Positions 36,536 to 47,730 of a stretch of 64,000 bases of DNA are shown piece after piece (the stretch's first letter is position 1; every line of letters starts with the position of its first letter). The notes beneath the pieces are model-generated. The model saw nothing but the letters and a program-made list of their open reading frames with translations, was not told the DNA's origin and ran no database searches. Both the position numbers and the translations under genes were made by a program. The stretch is from Phycomyces nitens. Taxonomy: Eukaryota; Mucoromycota; Mucoromycetes; Mucorales; Phycomycetaceae. The stretch lies in assembly GCA_022702545.1 (NCBI GenBank), contig JAHRBC010000002.1, forward strand, positions 4,340,001 to 4,404,000, read 5' to 3'.

Positions 36536-39500
36536 TTAAGTGATGACTTTTCTAGGTAATGGAATAATCAGGCGTTTTTGAGACCCTTGTTGGAGATTGT
36601 GAGTTGTCAATGCAAAGCAAGAATGCAGACGATGTACTGGAATAATACACTCAATGGTCTCCTCTAAAAACCCCTTTTCCCACAGCTCCAGACCTTGGTT
36701 GATCAACGGTTGATATCTGCCAGCATTATACGTCGGAAACCATTTGACGAAAGCAAAAGTAGAAACTCTTTCGATTCCACCAATCTTGATAACATGAGTA
36801 AATAAATACTCAATCTGGCCGGGAAATGCAACGAATTCACTTGTCGAATTGTCCAGAAACAAGACTTGTACAAAAGAACCGCGCTTTTTCTTTTCACCAC
36901 TCCAATACTCTTGTCCTAGCAACAAAATCTTCTTCATCTTGCGAATCCGGTCATTGATATAGACATGCCCTCCAAGTGGGATGCTATCCGTGGCACAGAA
37001 GGAAATCCCAGTGTCTTGGTAAGCCTTGTTATAGAATTCGACCAAGTACTTATAATGATTGCCAGTCATTATAGATAAAGGCGACAATTTCAATGGCAAC
37101 GAGGTCAATGGCAGGGCTTCACTTCCAGTGACATTAAACCATGGATTGGTGGCAGCTTGGAGGAACATGTTGAGATTGAATTGCATATATGGAGGGTGGC
37201 CGTACTCAGAGTTCACCAAGGATCTTACAGGCGTCGGTGCTATTTGAGCAACTTCTTGGAGAAATTCTACCATGGGTGGTGAAAGTTTGGCAGAATAGAA
37301 CTGAAGAAAGTTGCTGATGAATCCCTTTTCCAAGAAGACCTTCATGAAAGTGACCTCGAATCCATTGCGGCGATTTGTCTTGATATTCTTGAGCTTGCCA
37401 TTGTATCGTTCAAAGCTATACAACCAGAATGCATAGACAGGGCCAAAGTCAAGCATGGACTCACGTAAGTGCATATGCAGATGCATGTTTGGTGTGATGC
37501 TGACAGTTCCATACAAAATCTCGCACTTTTCACCAAAATTGCCAAGGAGCTGGTGTGCCTCGTCTATACTCTGAGTCGTGACAGATGGTCCTGTCAATAG
37601 ACGGCATGCATCAACGAATACTAGCCAGTTATTGTAGTCTGTTTCTGGCAAAGCATTCTCCAGGACAACCAGCGAATACACAAGACACCACGATCGCCAC
37701 TCGTCTGCCTTCATATATGGGAACCCAGAAGCAATTTTGTTGGACAATACAGCATATCCAGGAGGAACAAGAATGGAATCTGCCAGATGTTGCATGCGGG
37801 CAAGAGTGGTGCTGGGAAAATAACCGAGGTCTCTCCAAATGCTGATCATCCGTTTGGCTGTACCAAGAAACAAGTTGTGCATAGGATCTACGATCGTACA
37901 CCGGACAGGATCAAAGTAGTGTAGGCGATGCAATTCAGAATATCGGGTACCATTGTTTTTCTCCAACTCTGCCCGTTCGACGTCTGATTCTGCATTGAAC
38001 CACATTTCGGCATGCACAGCATTGGCTGCCTTTTCTCTTGGTGTCCAATTCTCAACGTCAAACCCAGAGTAATCGATCTTGCTCGATCCATCGATCACCG
38101 AAAACTGACGTGCACACTTGTGACAAGCGTTGGTGCTTGCATGCCCTGTAAATCCCGCGGTTTTTCTTGCAGCTGGTATATCGCAGGCAACACACATGAG
38201 AGCAGCACGAACACGAACACCACCAGGGAACATGGCCGTCTTGATTGTCATTCCAGTGTAAAAGTCAACCAACTCGTCAACAAGAGGCTCAAGAAAGTTG
38301 TTCATCTGATCGGTCTTTGCTTCCTTTGGCCCTGGCATGACGCCAACAAGAATGATGTTTTCTGGCTTCATCCTTTCCTCTCTGGGCAAGTTATTAATCG
38401 ACAGATATAAAGCACCACTGGCATGAGTGCGCCCATCGAATGGCTGAAACCAATCCACGTTCAATGTCAACATGAGGGAATAGTCATCGTCAACAAATGG
38501 CATATCATTATCATTGAGCAACTCATTCCACATTGCACCATCATATATGTCAAGGAAGGTGTTCTCCACGGTCTCTCTTGATCTCCATTGGAACAGCTTG
38601 TCCTCAAATCCAGGCTTACAGAGATACTGTGTCAAAGTATTCTTGAGTGAGCTGTATGGGAATACCATGAACGGGATTGGATCTCTGGCAGATGGATCGG
38701 TGAAAATTGGATTGTTGCAAATTTGGGTATGCGTGCTGGAGTATTTCTTGAAAGTGCATGTTGGCTGATGATTGTCTGGCGAGTAGATTGCAAAGCACTT
38801 GTTGCAAACGGTGTACTTTACAATGCCTTTGGTCATTACGTCAAATCCGGTCATTGCTTTCAAGGCATTGACAGTAAGTGGCAGGTCAGCATCCTTCTCA
38901 AAGGCAACAAGAAGATGGTGAAAGAATTTGAGCATGGCCGATCCTCCCGTTTGAACCAAGTAGAATGCTTGGAAGATAACGCCAAAGATAGCCATGAACT
39001 GGCTGGTTTGGGACATGTTATGAATCTTCAAGGATCCAACTACAAAGGAAAGTATATGATAAATAACTTGTATACAATTAAATATGTTTGTATTTTATGT
39101 ATACATACTTGAAGCCATCATTTGTTCAAAACCATTGCCGCCATCAATCTCAGTCTCATCTTCATCGCTAGATTCATCATTTGAATCGGAATCCTCATTG
39201 TCAGCTGCAATGAGTGATGACTCAACATCTGATTCCTCCTCAACGTCAAAAACATCGTCTTCTCTCAAGAAAGGTATCTGTTGTCCAGTAGTTTCGACTG
39301 ACATGATAGAAAAGCTGTCTTCATCTATAATAAAATAAAAGTTAGTACCTGTAATTGATAACCAAAATATATCGCACTTACAATCAATAAACTCATTAGA
39401 AATATCAGGCATTATGATATCTGACTCTTCTTCAACTGTGCTTCTGACATTGGCTGTAATAATTAACAACAAACATTATTAGATTATGAATAACGATATA

Positions 39501-39670
39501 CAATTTCACTTACAATCATCTCTATCCTTGGGACCAATGCTTGACACATTATCAGAATTCTTATGGCGCATGAATGTCTGTGCATTCTGCAATATTCCAT
39601 TGGCTGTATATTTGGTACAGGCCGAACATTTGCACAGGAGGTTGTATGTTTCGTTTTTAATGTTATTCAT
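36536..39670 (-). CDS. E5 CACTA-like transposase (four exons, 982 residues), intact
   Basis: Exons 39670-39514, 39453-39382, 39324-39109 and 39039-36536 join in frame to a single TAA. Exon 1 carries the Cys finger (CKCSAC). Exon 3 is very acidic (SDSNDESSDEDETE). Exon 4 has the core LNVDWFQPFDG, VACDIPAARK, CHKCARQF, IVDPMHNLFLGTAKR and FERYNG, and ends in IPLPRK. This is the intact reference for E3 and for the relic at 63203-63850. Nothing obvious is missing, so it could still supply enzyme to related copies even though its own accessory gene is broken. Confidence 0.9.
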
Positions 39671-40273
39671 AATAAAGATTATATGAGCAAGAGGTATTAT
39701 ATTTGGCTCTTTTTTATATGAATCGTATTTCAGAGCGAGACGATATATATTATTAATCCTATTATCAAACACACCATTTATTCATCATCGTCTTTTGATA
39801 TCTGGGCTTTGAATCAATCTCCCTTAATATTTATAAGCATTACAAACCCAATCTCTTACATTCAAAAAAATTGGTGGATTACTAATGGTGCCGAAATTAT
39901 TAATTATCCTTGAATATTATTTTTTTATTTTAAAATATTGGTCATTATTATTACGTACACATTGATTCATCTTAAATATATTGAATGTTTTGTCTATACA
40001 ATCAATAAAAAAGCAATAATCGTAAAAATCGATATAGTTTATAAAAATGAAAAAAAAATAATGCCAATTTAATTTATTTATTTTGCAAAGTCAATTAAAA
40101 TGTGTGCTATTTTGCGTCAAATATGCGATTTAGAGCTCATATATGAAATAAAATGCGAAATTAGGTCTCATCATTAAAAAATTGTCAAAATGATGGAGTT
40201 AGAATTCATTTTTAAAAATTCGTAATAATTCAAAATCTCTAATTCTGGCTAATACAACCCTTCTTTTGCAGTG

Positions 40274-40925
40274 ATACTTTGGCAAAGTACTATGTGTGAA
40301 ACAGTGTTATGAACAGTATTAAACTTGATGACCCAACAATTGTTGTTGCTTCTTGTCTTTGGAAAAATTCAACCGTGCATGCTTCATGAATGTACTAAAG
40401 AATAAAAAACAAGACCAGATGTGCCAATCATCATGTGATGTTTACCTGTTCGTACAGAAAGTGAGTATTGGTATTATTCAAAAGACAAAATAGAGATCAC
40501 TCGCATTTTTTATATTTTTATCTAGCCGTCGCAATATAACTATTCAAAGCTGATTTGTTGGCACCGTGGAATTTTATTTTGAGCATAAAGAGGTTGATGA
40601 CACACTGCACTTTCTGGCATTCATTGAAGTGATGAAAGAGCATGGTACAGCAGCCCATGACTCTTCTGTGCCAATTGTAATACAGTAGTCACACAGCTCA
40701 ACTAGACAAACAACCCAGCCAAAATATGCCATTATCAATATGGATGACATTCAGCATCAAGTTGGGCTCATCCAGTACCCTCCAAGTGTTAATCAGTTCT
40801 TTGTCATTGCACCATATTATGTGTTTAATGAAAATCTGTGTGTGACCAGAGGCAACCATGCCACTTTATTAAAATTTTCCTTTTCTTTTTTCTTTACTTA
40901 TAAATATCAATACCAAATAAAATAA
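40274..40925 (+). pseudogene. Arm A transposase C-terminal remnant, part 2
   Basis: After E5 the remnant resumes (LAKYYV). After a probable intron ending TCTAG at 40524 it encodes FVGTVEFYFEHKEVDD, HFLAFIEVMKEHGTAAHDSS, DDIQHQVGLIQYP and FFVIAPYYVFN. Several stops are present, including TGA where arm B has TGG in Q-S-W-F. This pattern (V-x-F-Y-F-E-H, then a segment ending I-x-x-Y-x-V) corresponds to the extreme C-terminus of the E6 transposase. At 40531-40545 it contains the intact target of E6. Confidence 0.6.
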
Positions 40926-41225
40926 AATGGCTAATAATGTCAAAAATAAAAATTCAGTTTCAAAAAAACAGTAGCATAACTACCGTTTTGTTCACACAGG
41001 CAAAAAATTATTTTTCTCAAAAATGCGCAACATCTTTAACACCAAATAAAATGCTCATTTCAATAAACAAGGTTGTCTAAAAACTTACAAGCCCTTTCTA
41101 TGGTACTACAACTACCTCATTGCCTGATGAAAAGACATTCCATGCAACTTTTATGAATCGGGATCAATGACATTACCTTTCAACCACAATCTGCGGAGAT
41201 AAAGTGCTCTAAAATCATAAAAAAC

Positions 41226-41364
41226 GGTAGTTATGCTACCGTTTTTGGCACAGCTACCGGTCCTTCTGCCGTAGTGCATGAAGGCAGACGAGTGGCAATC
41301 GTGGTGTCTTGTGCACTACGGCGGAAGGACCGGTAGCTGTGCCAAAAACGGTAGCATAACTACC
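41226..41364. repeat. Subterminal hairpin motifs GGTAGTTATGCTACC
   Basis: The 15-bp motif (5-bp stem, 5-base loop) occurs at 41226-41240 and, reversed, at 41350-41364. Variants lie farther in at 40970-40984 and 41606-41620, and GGTAG/CTACC pairs recur at 63130-63190. Repeated subterminal motifs are what CACTA proteins bind in plants; a binding role here is inference. Confidence 0.6.
41277..41313 (+). pseudogene. 37-bp relic of an E3-like transposase gene
   Basis: Between the two termini lies DNA matching E3 at about 19864-19900 (codons M-K-A-D-E-W-x-S-W-C-L-V), with one visible base change. It is the stretch that should follow the break in the relic at 63203. The first three bases, CAT, fit a target duplication for arm A. 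Confidence 0.75.
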
Positions 41365-41724
41365 GTTTTTTATGATTTTAGAGCACTTTATCTCCGCAGA
41401 TTGTGGTTGAAAGGTAATGTCATTGATCCCGATTCATAAAAGTTGCATGAAATGTCTTTTCATCTGGCAATGAGGTAGTTGTAGTACCATATAAAGGGCT
41501 CGTAAGTTTTTAGGCAACGTTGTTTATTGAAATGAGCATTTTATTTGGTGTTAAAGATGTTGCGCATTTTTGAGAAAAATAATTTTTTGCCGGTGTGAAC
41601 AAAATGGTAGTTATGCTACCGTTTTTTTGAAACATTTTTTTTTGTTTTTGACATTATTAGCCATTTTATTTTATTTTATTTGGTATTGATATTTATAAGG
41701 AAAGAAAAAAGAAAAAGAAAATTT

Positions 41725-42056
41725 TTATAAAGTGGCAAGGTTCCCCATGGTCACACGCAGATTGTCATTAAACACGTAATATGGTGCAATGATAAAGAAC
41801 TGATTACTACTCAGAGGGTACTGGATGAGCCCAACTTGATGCTGAATGTCATCCACATTAACAGCATATTTTGGCTGGGTTGTTTGTCCAGTTGAGCTGT
41901 GTGACCGCCGTATTACGATTGGCACAGATGAGTCATGGGCTGCTGTACCATGCTCTTTCATCACTTCAACGAATGCCAGAAAGTGCAGTGTGCCATCAAC
42001 CTCTTTATGCTCAAAATAAAATTCCACAGTGCCAACAAACCAGCTTTGAATAGTTA
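41725..42056 (-). pseudogene. Arm B transposase C-terminal remnant (last exon)
   Basis: The frame runs from the E6 junction (QSWFVGTVEFYFEHKEVDG) through HFLAFVEVMKEHGTAAHDSS and DDIQHQVGLIQYP to IAPYYVFN and a stop at 41725. It is cleaner than the arm A copy: the Trp codon is intact and the middle is open. The upstream part of the gene lies beyond E6 at 47331-46786. Confidence 0.6.
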
Positions 42057-42108
42057 CACTACGGGAAAAAAGGGTGCGGTTCTGGGTGCGGTTTACTGTA
42101 AACCGCAC

Positions 42109-42609
42109 CCATTATACAAATTACATTTATGGACTATTAAATATCTCCGCTTTATTAGAGATGTACAGTGATTTTTTAATACACCGATAACACATCCTGG
42201 ATTTTATACAACATTCTCTATTGGTTCTAATTTATGTAGTCTTTGGCTATTTAACATTTTTAATTGGACATTGTGGGTTTAACTTGGCTTTGCTATTATA
42301 CTTAATTGGCCATTATTACAATAGAATTCATTCAATTGGTTCTTCATTTTATATATTTTAGGTTAATAATATATTTATTACAATAATGATACAGATTTAA
42401 TTGGTTCTTAATTATATTTATTTTAAATAATATATTTATTAAACAATAATATTGATTCAATTAGTTCTTATTTTATATATCTTTTAGCTTTATTATACAT
42501 TTATCATATAATAATTTTTAATTGATAGTGATTTTAATGTCATTAATGTTAATGTTAGTATTATTTAATAATAATAATAATCATATTCACCAGTTTAATA
42601 ACTTACTGA
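42109..42609. other. E6 left subterminal DNA, no gene
   Basis: AT-rich sequence with loosely repeated ATTGG-TTCTTA-TTTTATATAT blocks (about 42300-42490). No coding signal. The terminal GGTGCGGTT occurs twice near the left end (42073-42081 and 42087-42095). Confidence 0.5.
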
Positions 42610-43202
42610 TTATTGTTGTCTTCTGCAACGGTCTCGCCAAAGTTGACAAATTCTTGCTGCAGATGCCCAATTATCATGGCATCTAGTAAAGTCAATTCCT
42701 TGTGCTTTAAGGAGAAGTGCATGTTGGGTACAAGCTGTATGCTTGTCTTCTTTAGATATAGATTTCCAACCAGCAGAAGGTCCAAGAGCCAAGACAGAAG
42801 GGAAAGAAGCCAGCTGATCACATACTAGTTTCGTACAAGTATGGACTGTAGATTTGTTTTCATGGTTTACTTCAATCCCAAGATCTTGGCTCATCATGTT
42901 AAGAATATGCGCCCAAGTTATTTGAGAGATCTTAGACACTGGTCTTGGTATAGTGCCATTGGAAGTCTATTATTTCAAAGTTAGTCAAGCGCAGTATTGT
43001 TTCATTAGTTACTTACATTGCAAGAGATAATAACATCTTCCTTTGGGTACTTGATTTTGTCCAAATCATTACAAATGCATGCAATCTCTTGTTTCGTGAC
43101 TTGTTTTTCATTTTGGATTGCTTCTTGGCCTTTCTGCAAAGTATGCAGAGTCTCTTGGATGCTCTGGAGTAATTGGATGACTGAATTATCTGTGTTGTTC
43201 AT
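42610..43202 (-). CDS. E6 small protein (two exons, 180 residues), coiled coil plus basic tail
   Basis: Exons 43202-43017 and 42966-42610 join in frame. Exon 1 starts MNNTDNSVIQLLQSIQETLH and has a heptad pattern of I, L and V typical of a coiled coil. Exon 2 includes SKISQITWAHILNMMSQDLG and a Cys/Trp-containing C-terminal half, ending in a basic WRDRCRRQQ. I recognise no family and see no clear similarity to the E1-E8 accessory proteins. It is head to head with the transposase gene, start codons 445 bp apart. By position it may be the DNA-binding partner of this element; that is inference. Confidence 0.65.
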
Positions 43203-43646
43203 AATAAAAGAAATATTGTCAGAACTGAGGGTTTGTTGTGAAGAAAGTAAAGAAAATTTTTTCTTGGACTTGTGATTATTTTCATAATCTATGAGCTAAA
43301 TCTATTGGTTCTTTTCAGTGAAACTTAGTATTTTAGTTTTTATAGGTACTTATAATGTTCTGAACATATCCAATCATCTTCATCAAAAGGTTTCAGTATG
43401 TTTAGAACATATAGGAGTGGATAAATGTTTAGTATCTAATAGCAATGGATTAAATATCTTACCTTTGTCTCAAGGAGGAGTTTACAGAAATAGTTTATAT
43501 CAACCTCTTTAATAGGTTCCCCTGTCTAGGTGTTATATCGCTGATATTTAAAACATCTTTGAAAGATTACTATAAATATGAGTTCTCTAAAATCATTTAT
43601 CTCTATTCTCACTTTCCAAAACATACCTTATTTCCTCTCTCAAAAA

Positions 43647-46486
43647 ATGTCCTCAATCACAAAGCCCTTCTGCTACCAATGTGCCGTCTGTAACAAGTCT
43701 TACAGTTGCGTTAGAAGAGCCTCCAATTGCAAAACCCATTGCCTGAAGAGAAAACTGGAAAAAATTGCACATGAAGCAAATGTTCAAGATGTTTCCCCTT
43801 TAGAAATCGCATCTGATATGTCTGCAGAGTAAGTTTATAAAGCGTAAATGCATGATCAGTATGATGTATACTTACTTTATACTTATAAACAAATAGGGTA
43901 TTGTCCGAGATGTCCGATATTGAATATGCTGATGATTTCAACAACAATGATGTTAATGAGCCTATGGTAAGTAATAAACATGACTATATAAGCACATTAT
44001 ATTAATCACTTATCTTATTAAAGAATGACAATGAGACAACCACACCCTTGGTATTTGATTTCACTCGCCCAATTCCTTCTCCAAGCAAAGATGATCTCTT
44101 GAATCTTGAATTCATGAGAATCATCAAGGAGTTTGGTATTTCTCGTCAAGCCCATGAGATGATTGCCAAGCACTTCAACAGCATCCTCAGCAATACGGAG
44201 ATGTCATATAGAGTATGCATGCCGTATCTTGGAAAAGATCTTCTGGAACGCTTCTCTGGTGTGAAGGAAGACAGATATGACATATGCCGCAATGGTTGTA
44301 TGCTGTTTAACAAAGAGGACGAACACGAGTGCCATAACTGTGGCGAATCTCGTTATACCATCGAACAAGACAATGAAGCACAGGTTCCCGCTGCAACCAT
44401 GGTCCAGCTTCCTTTGGCAAGGCAGCTCGCTCTGGCGTTGGCCAACGATAGCACCAGAGAGGCAATGTTGTACCGACACAACCATGAGCCCAACACCAAT
44501 GGAACCAAGGCTGATGTATTTGACGGAGAAGTATACCAGTCAATGAAGCACATTTTTTCTGGAAAACACGATGTTGCCATCTCGTTGTCTGTTGATGGGT
44601 TCGCACCCCACAAGGCTCCTGGGTCAGTGACCATTGTTCACACCACCATCCTGAACCTGGATCTAATGGTCCGTTATGAGCGCAGCAATATGATCCAGAT
44701 TGAAATGATCCCTGGCCCAACTGCACCTGCCGATTTCTGGTCGTTTCTCAAGCCAACAATGGCAGATCTCTGAGTCATGCAAACAGGAGGATTGGTCATA
44801 AAGACACCAACGGACACAATCAAGGCAAAGGTTCACGTCCTGATGGTTACTGGTGATATCCCAGCTTTGGCAAAGCTGGCTTGCCATGCTGGGCATATGA
44901 GCAAGAACGGATGCCACATCTGCCATGTTGTTGGCCAGTCTCCTGGACATGGCCAATATTTCTGTATGTCGCCTTCCGCCTCTCTGAGATCATTGGAAAG
45001 TTTCAAGAACTTTGCCACTGCCCCTGCCTCCAACACCCAAGGCCTCACTGGTCAGTCTCCTCTGGCCGCTTTGAAGTCATTCTCTGGTCCCTTTTTCTTT
45101 GCACTAGATGAGATGCACGGCCTTTGCCATGGTATTGGCAAGCAAGTCTGGGGCCTTCTTTCGGGAAAATATGGAAATGCCAACCCATTCTTTCTTTCTG
45201 CTGCCGCCCAGAAAGAGATTGGTGCTGTGATGGTCAGCACAAGAAAAACCATCCCCACATCATTCCACGGTGCCTGGAGAGATGTTTCCACAAAGGCTGG
45301 ATACTTCCGTGCCATTGACTGGGCAGACTTTCTCATTTTTGTTGTCCCCACCTTGGTCGCCAAGCGGATTCGCGACAAGGATGCCAGGAAGGAATTGCTT
45401 GGTCTTGTGCAGGCCTGTAACTTGCTCATGAGCTGGGAGCTATCAGCAGAAGAGCAATGCTCAATAAACAGGTATGTTTAGCAATATATGTATATATGTA
45501 TTTGTCATTTTTAACTTATTGTGTGAATATTTTTTAGAAAATTGGTGTCATGGAATGCCTACCTTGACATTCTCGTGACAAATGGTAGTGTGGATCTCCA
45601 AATCTTTACTATTAACCAGCACATGCTCCAGCACTACCCTGCCATGATCAACGCATATGGCCCCCCAAGAGCGTACAGTGCCAGATCTATTGAACGCGCA
45701 ATTGGTGAGTACTCTAGAGCAATCAAGAGTAACTCTGCCGTAGGTGTGAACGCAGGGAATGTCATGGTCACTCTGGCCCATATCCGGCAACAACAACAAC
45801 AAAGCAACAATAACCGAGCAACAACAACAAAGACAGTGACAATCCTGACATATGAAGATGCCTCTGCTGGCTGGCCAAGATGTGAAGAAGGTCAACTTGT
45901 TAATGCCAATTGCTATATTGAGTTCTGGGGCCCTTTGAGAAACAGAACTATCTTTGATACTTTTGAAGGCATTAATTGTCTTTCAGAACTTCTTAGAGAA
46001 TTCTATGTATCGAAGGGGGAAGAGTGCAGTGGTCTTGAAGCAGCCATACAAACAAGCCGCAAGGCATTCATTAATGGTTGTGTGATTGACTCTGCACTTG
46101 ACCAAAATACATCAAGAGAGGCTTATCATGTTTGTCTTCAACTACAAGTGGATAAGAACTGCCGCAACCGCCGCAGGTATTCTGGTGTCTATAAGGATTT
46201 CTTTGGCAAAGTCGTTCTGTTCTTTGAGCATGTGTTTGGTGGGAAGAGGTGGCCCCTTGCTCTTGTGTTGGTGTACCCTGTTCATGTCACTAATGGCATT
46301 CCAATTGTGTCAAACGTTGAGGGCAAGATCAAAGTCGTACATCTTTCAGATGTGAAGGAGCTTGTCGGCCTGGTTGTCTCTGAACCAACACATAACACTA
46401 TCACAACCAGTGTTACAAAATATGTTGTTTGGCCAGAGCTCAACCGTGGCTCAAAACTCGTCCTTGGGCAACTAGCTGACCTTTAA
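43647..46486 (+). pseudogene. E6 CACTA transposase (four exons) with one TGA
   Basis: Exons 43647-43828, 43897-43966, 44024-45471 and 45538-46486 join in frame (882 codons) with a single stop, TGA 44771-44773. Exon 1 has a finger (CYQCAVCNKSY). Exon 3 carries a C-x6-C / C-x2-C zinc site, ISLSVDGFAPHK (first Asp), VTGDIPALAKL (second Asp), a CHICHV pair and LDEMHGLCHGIGKQVW, a distinct version of the D-x-M-H motif. Exon 4 has SIERAIGEYSR, which probably contains the catalytic Glu, and the C-terminal FEHVF/Y-V-V-W segment. The TGA falls between the first and second Asp. It forms a separate branch from the E1-E8 transposases. Confidence 0.85.
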
Positions 46487-46782
46487 TTTATTTTTTATTT
46501 GTAATATTTTCTTTCAATTTTTTCAATATATTTTAATCAACCAAGTAATAATACATATATTCTTGAGTTTCATACAACTGTCTTTAAATAATTCTTCATT
46601 GCAATCTATATTTTCCAAAAGTGTAAGATCTGTAGTTTAAATCTTGTTTTTCTCTCCTCTGAGTTTATATTTTGGGATTTATCTTGTTTTTTGTTTCAAT
46701 TCCAAAGAATCATCAAGTTTTTGCTATTATAGACCTAAAATAAAGCTCTGAATTCAAAAAACCGCTCCTTTTTCCCGTAGTG
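46487..46782. other. E6 right subterminal DNA, no gene
   Basis: Short AT-rich tail between the transposase stop and the right terminal repeat, with AATAAT near 46546 as a possible poly(A) signal. Nothing else is seen. Confidence 0.5.
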
Positions 46783-47045
46783 TTATATTGCGACAGCTAG
46801 ATAAAAATATAAAAAATGTGAGTGATCTCTATTTTGTATTTTGACTAATACCAATACTCACTTTCTGTATGGACAGGTGAACATCACATGATGATTGCCA
46901 CGTCTGGTCTCATTTTTTATTCTTTGGTACATACATGAAGAATGTACGGTTGAATTTTTCCAAAGACAAGAAGCAACAACAATCGTCGGGTCATCAAGTT
47001 CAATACTGTTCATACCACTGTTTCACACATAGTACTTTGCCAAAG

Positions 47046-47331
47046 TATTCTTGACAACAGGGCTGCTGACACCTTCCAAGTCATCATCATTCAATCTGGC
47101 ATGTCAGTTGAATGGCTCCCATAGCTGGGCAGCACTTACACCATCTGGAAGATCTAAGAAACTTGCTTCATTATATGTGGACGGCTGACTTGTACTAGGA
47201 TAATTCTGAGAGCTGTTTGCTGAACTGACAAAGCTATGAACAGCAAAGCGCTCAACAAGCAAACTGGCATTTCTACCGCCCTTCAAGTTTGACATGATAA
47301 GCTTGGAGTATACTCTAATTACTTTTTCCAT
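47046..47331 (-). pseudogene. Arm B transposase C-terminal remnant, upstream exon
   Basis: Read from 47331 it starts MEKVIRVYSKLIMSN and runs to a TGA after PQ-like LWEPFN at 47104, then continues in frame (LNDDDLEGVSSPVVKNT) past the stop. The TAT at 47046-47048 is the unduplicated target of E5. It matches arm A 32915-33200 closely and shares its stop, so the remnant was already broken before the arms parted. Confidence 0.6.
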
Positions 47332-47439
47332 GGGTAGGTAAGAGATTATTTGACTAATAATAGCAACAGCAGCAAAGACACTTCTTGGTCAATGATGACA
47401 AAATCAACATACCTGTCACCAATGATTGTGGCCAGTGAG

Positions 47440-47730
47440 GCATGGCTAGGACAATAGCACTCCACATTTACAAGTGCAAAAGAATGTGGTGTGCCAAGAA
47501 TCTTCTTCAAGACACCTTTAAGAGTGCAAACTAGACTCGTAAGAGAAAAATAGCAGAGAACAGCCAGGCAAGTTTATTAATTAACAAACATTTGAATATA
47601 CATTATAATTAATACAATATTTTTATTATGTTATAGCAGGAAAGAGCAAGCAGTTCTTTTCTTTCGGAAGATGAGGTATTTCAAACGGATGACGAGGCTG
47701 AATCCCCAATCATGACAGATGTACTATAAG
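47440..47730 (+). pseudogene. Arm B small two-exon gene remnant
   Basis: Counterpart of 24960-25303. It encodes YKCKRMWCAKNLL and KRKIAENSQA with an internal stop (TAG in the A-N-Q-T region). An intron ending TATAG at about 47637 and an acidic exon (FLSEDEVFQTDDEAES) follow, ending at TAA 47728. It is too short to be functional. Confidence 0.4.

Larger units (their letters stand above)
33201..40273. mobile_element. E5: three-gene CACTA-like transposon, TSD ATA, inverted partner of E3
   Basis: Left end CACTGCAAAAGAAGGG at 33201, right end CCTTCTTTTGCAGTG at 40273, ATA on both sides (33198-33200; 40274-40276). Arm B keeps the uninterrupted target at about 47041-47050 with a single copy of the triplet, which proves the insertion. 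The transposase is fully open, the accessory gene has a 1-nt deletion, and the arm gene is open. Confidence 0.95.
24380..41276. mobile_element. Arm A: remnant of another CACTA-type element, interrupted by E4 and E5
   Basis: Segments 24380-25874, 32813-33200 and 40277-41276 align, in inverted orientation, with arm B (41314 to about 48306). The right end is CCTTCTGCCGTAGTG at 41276, a CACTA-type terminus. The left end is cut by the E3 boundary. Inside are a decayed transposase C-terminal region (+) and a decayed small gene (-). Free of E4 and E5 it is about 2.9 kb, too short for an autonomous element. Confidence 0.7.
40900..41690. repeat. Near-perfect inverted repeat (~380-bp arms) around a 37-bp spacer
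   Basis: The right end of arm A (to 41276) and the left end of arm B (from 41314) are inverted copies. Each starts CACTACGG at its terminus, then CGGTAGCTGTGCC, then the hairpin GGTAGTTATGCTACC. Only 37 bp separate them, so this DNA or its RNA could fold into a long hairpin. Confidence 0.85.
42057..46782. mobile_element. E6: CACTA transposon of a second type, TSD TTA
   Basis: Ends are CACTACGGGAAAAA at 42057 and TTTTTCCCGTAGTG at 46782, flanked by TTA (42054-42056; 46783-46785). Arm A holds the empty target at 40531-40545 with one TTA. The element is 4.7 kb, with a divergent pair: a small gene (-) and a transposase (+). It lacks the long arm and arm gene of the E1-E8 family. Confidence 0.93.

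Noticed and set aside
37585..38410. Open frames of 86-132 codons antisense to the E5 transposase (and matching ones in E3)
   Set aside because: They are shadows of the conserved transposase frame; their conservation is explained by the sense strand.
33201..40273. E3/E5 as an assembly duplicate
   Set aside because: The copies differ at several residues, carry different lesions and have different flanks, so they are two real copies.
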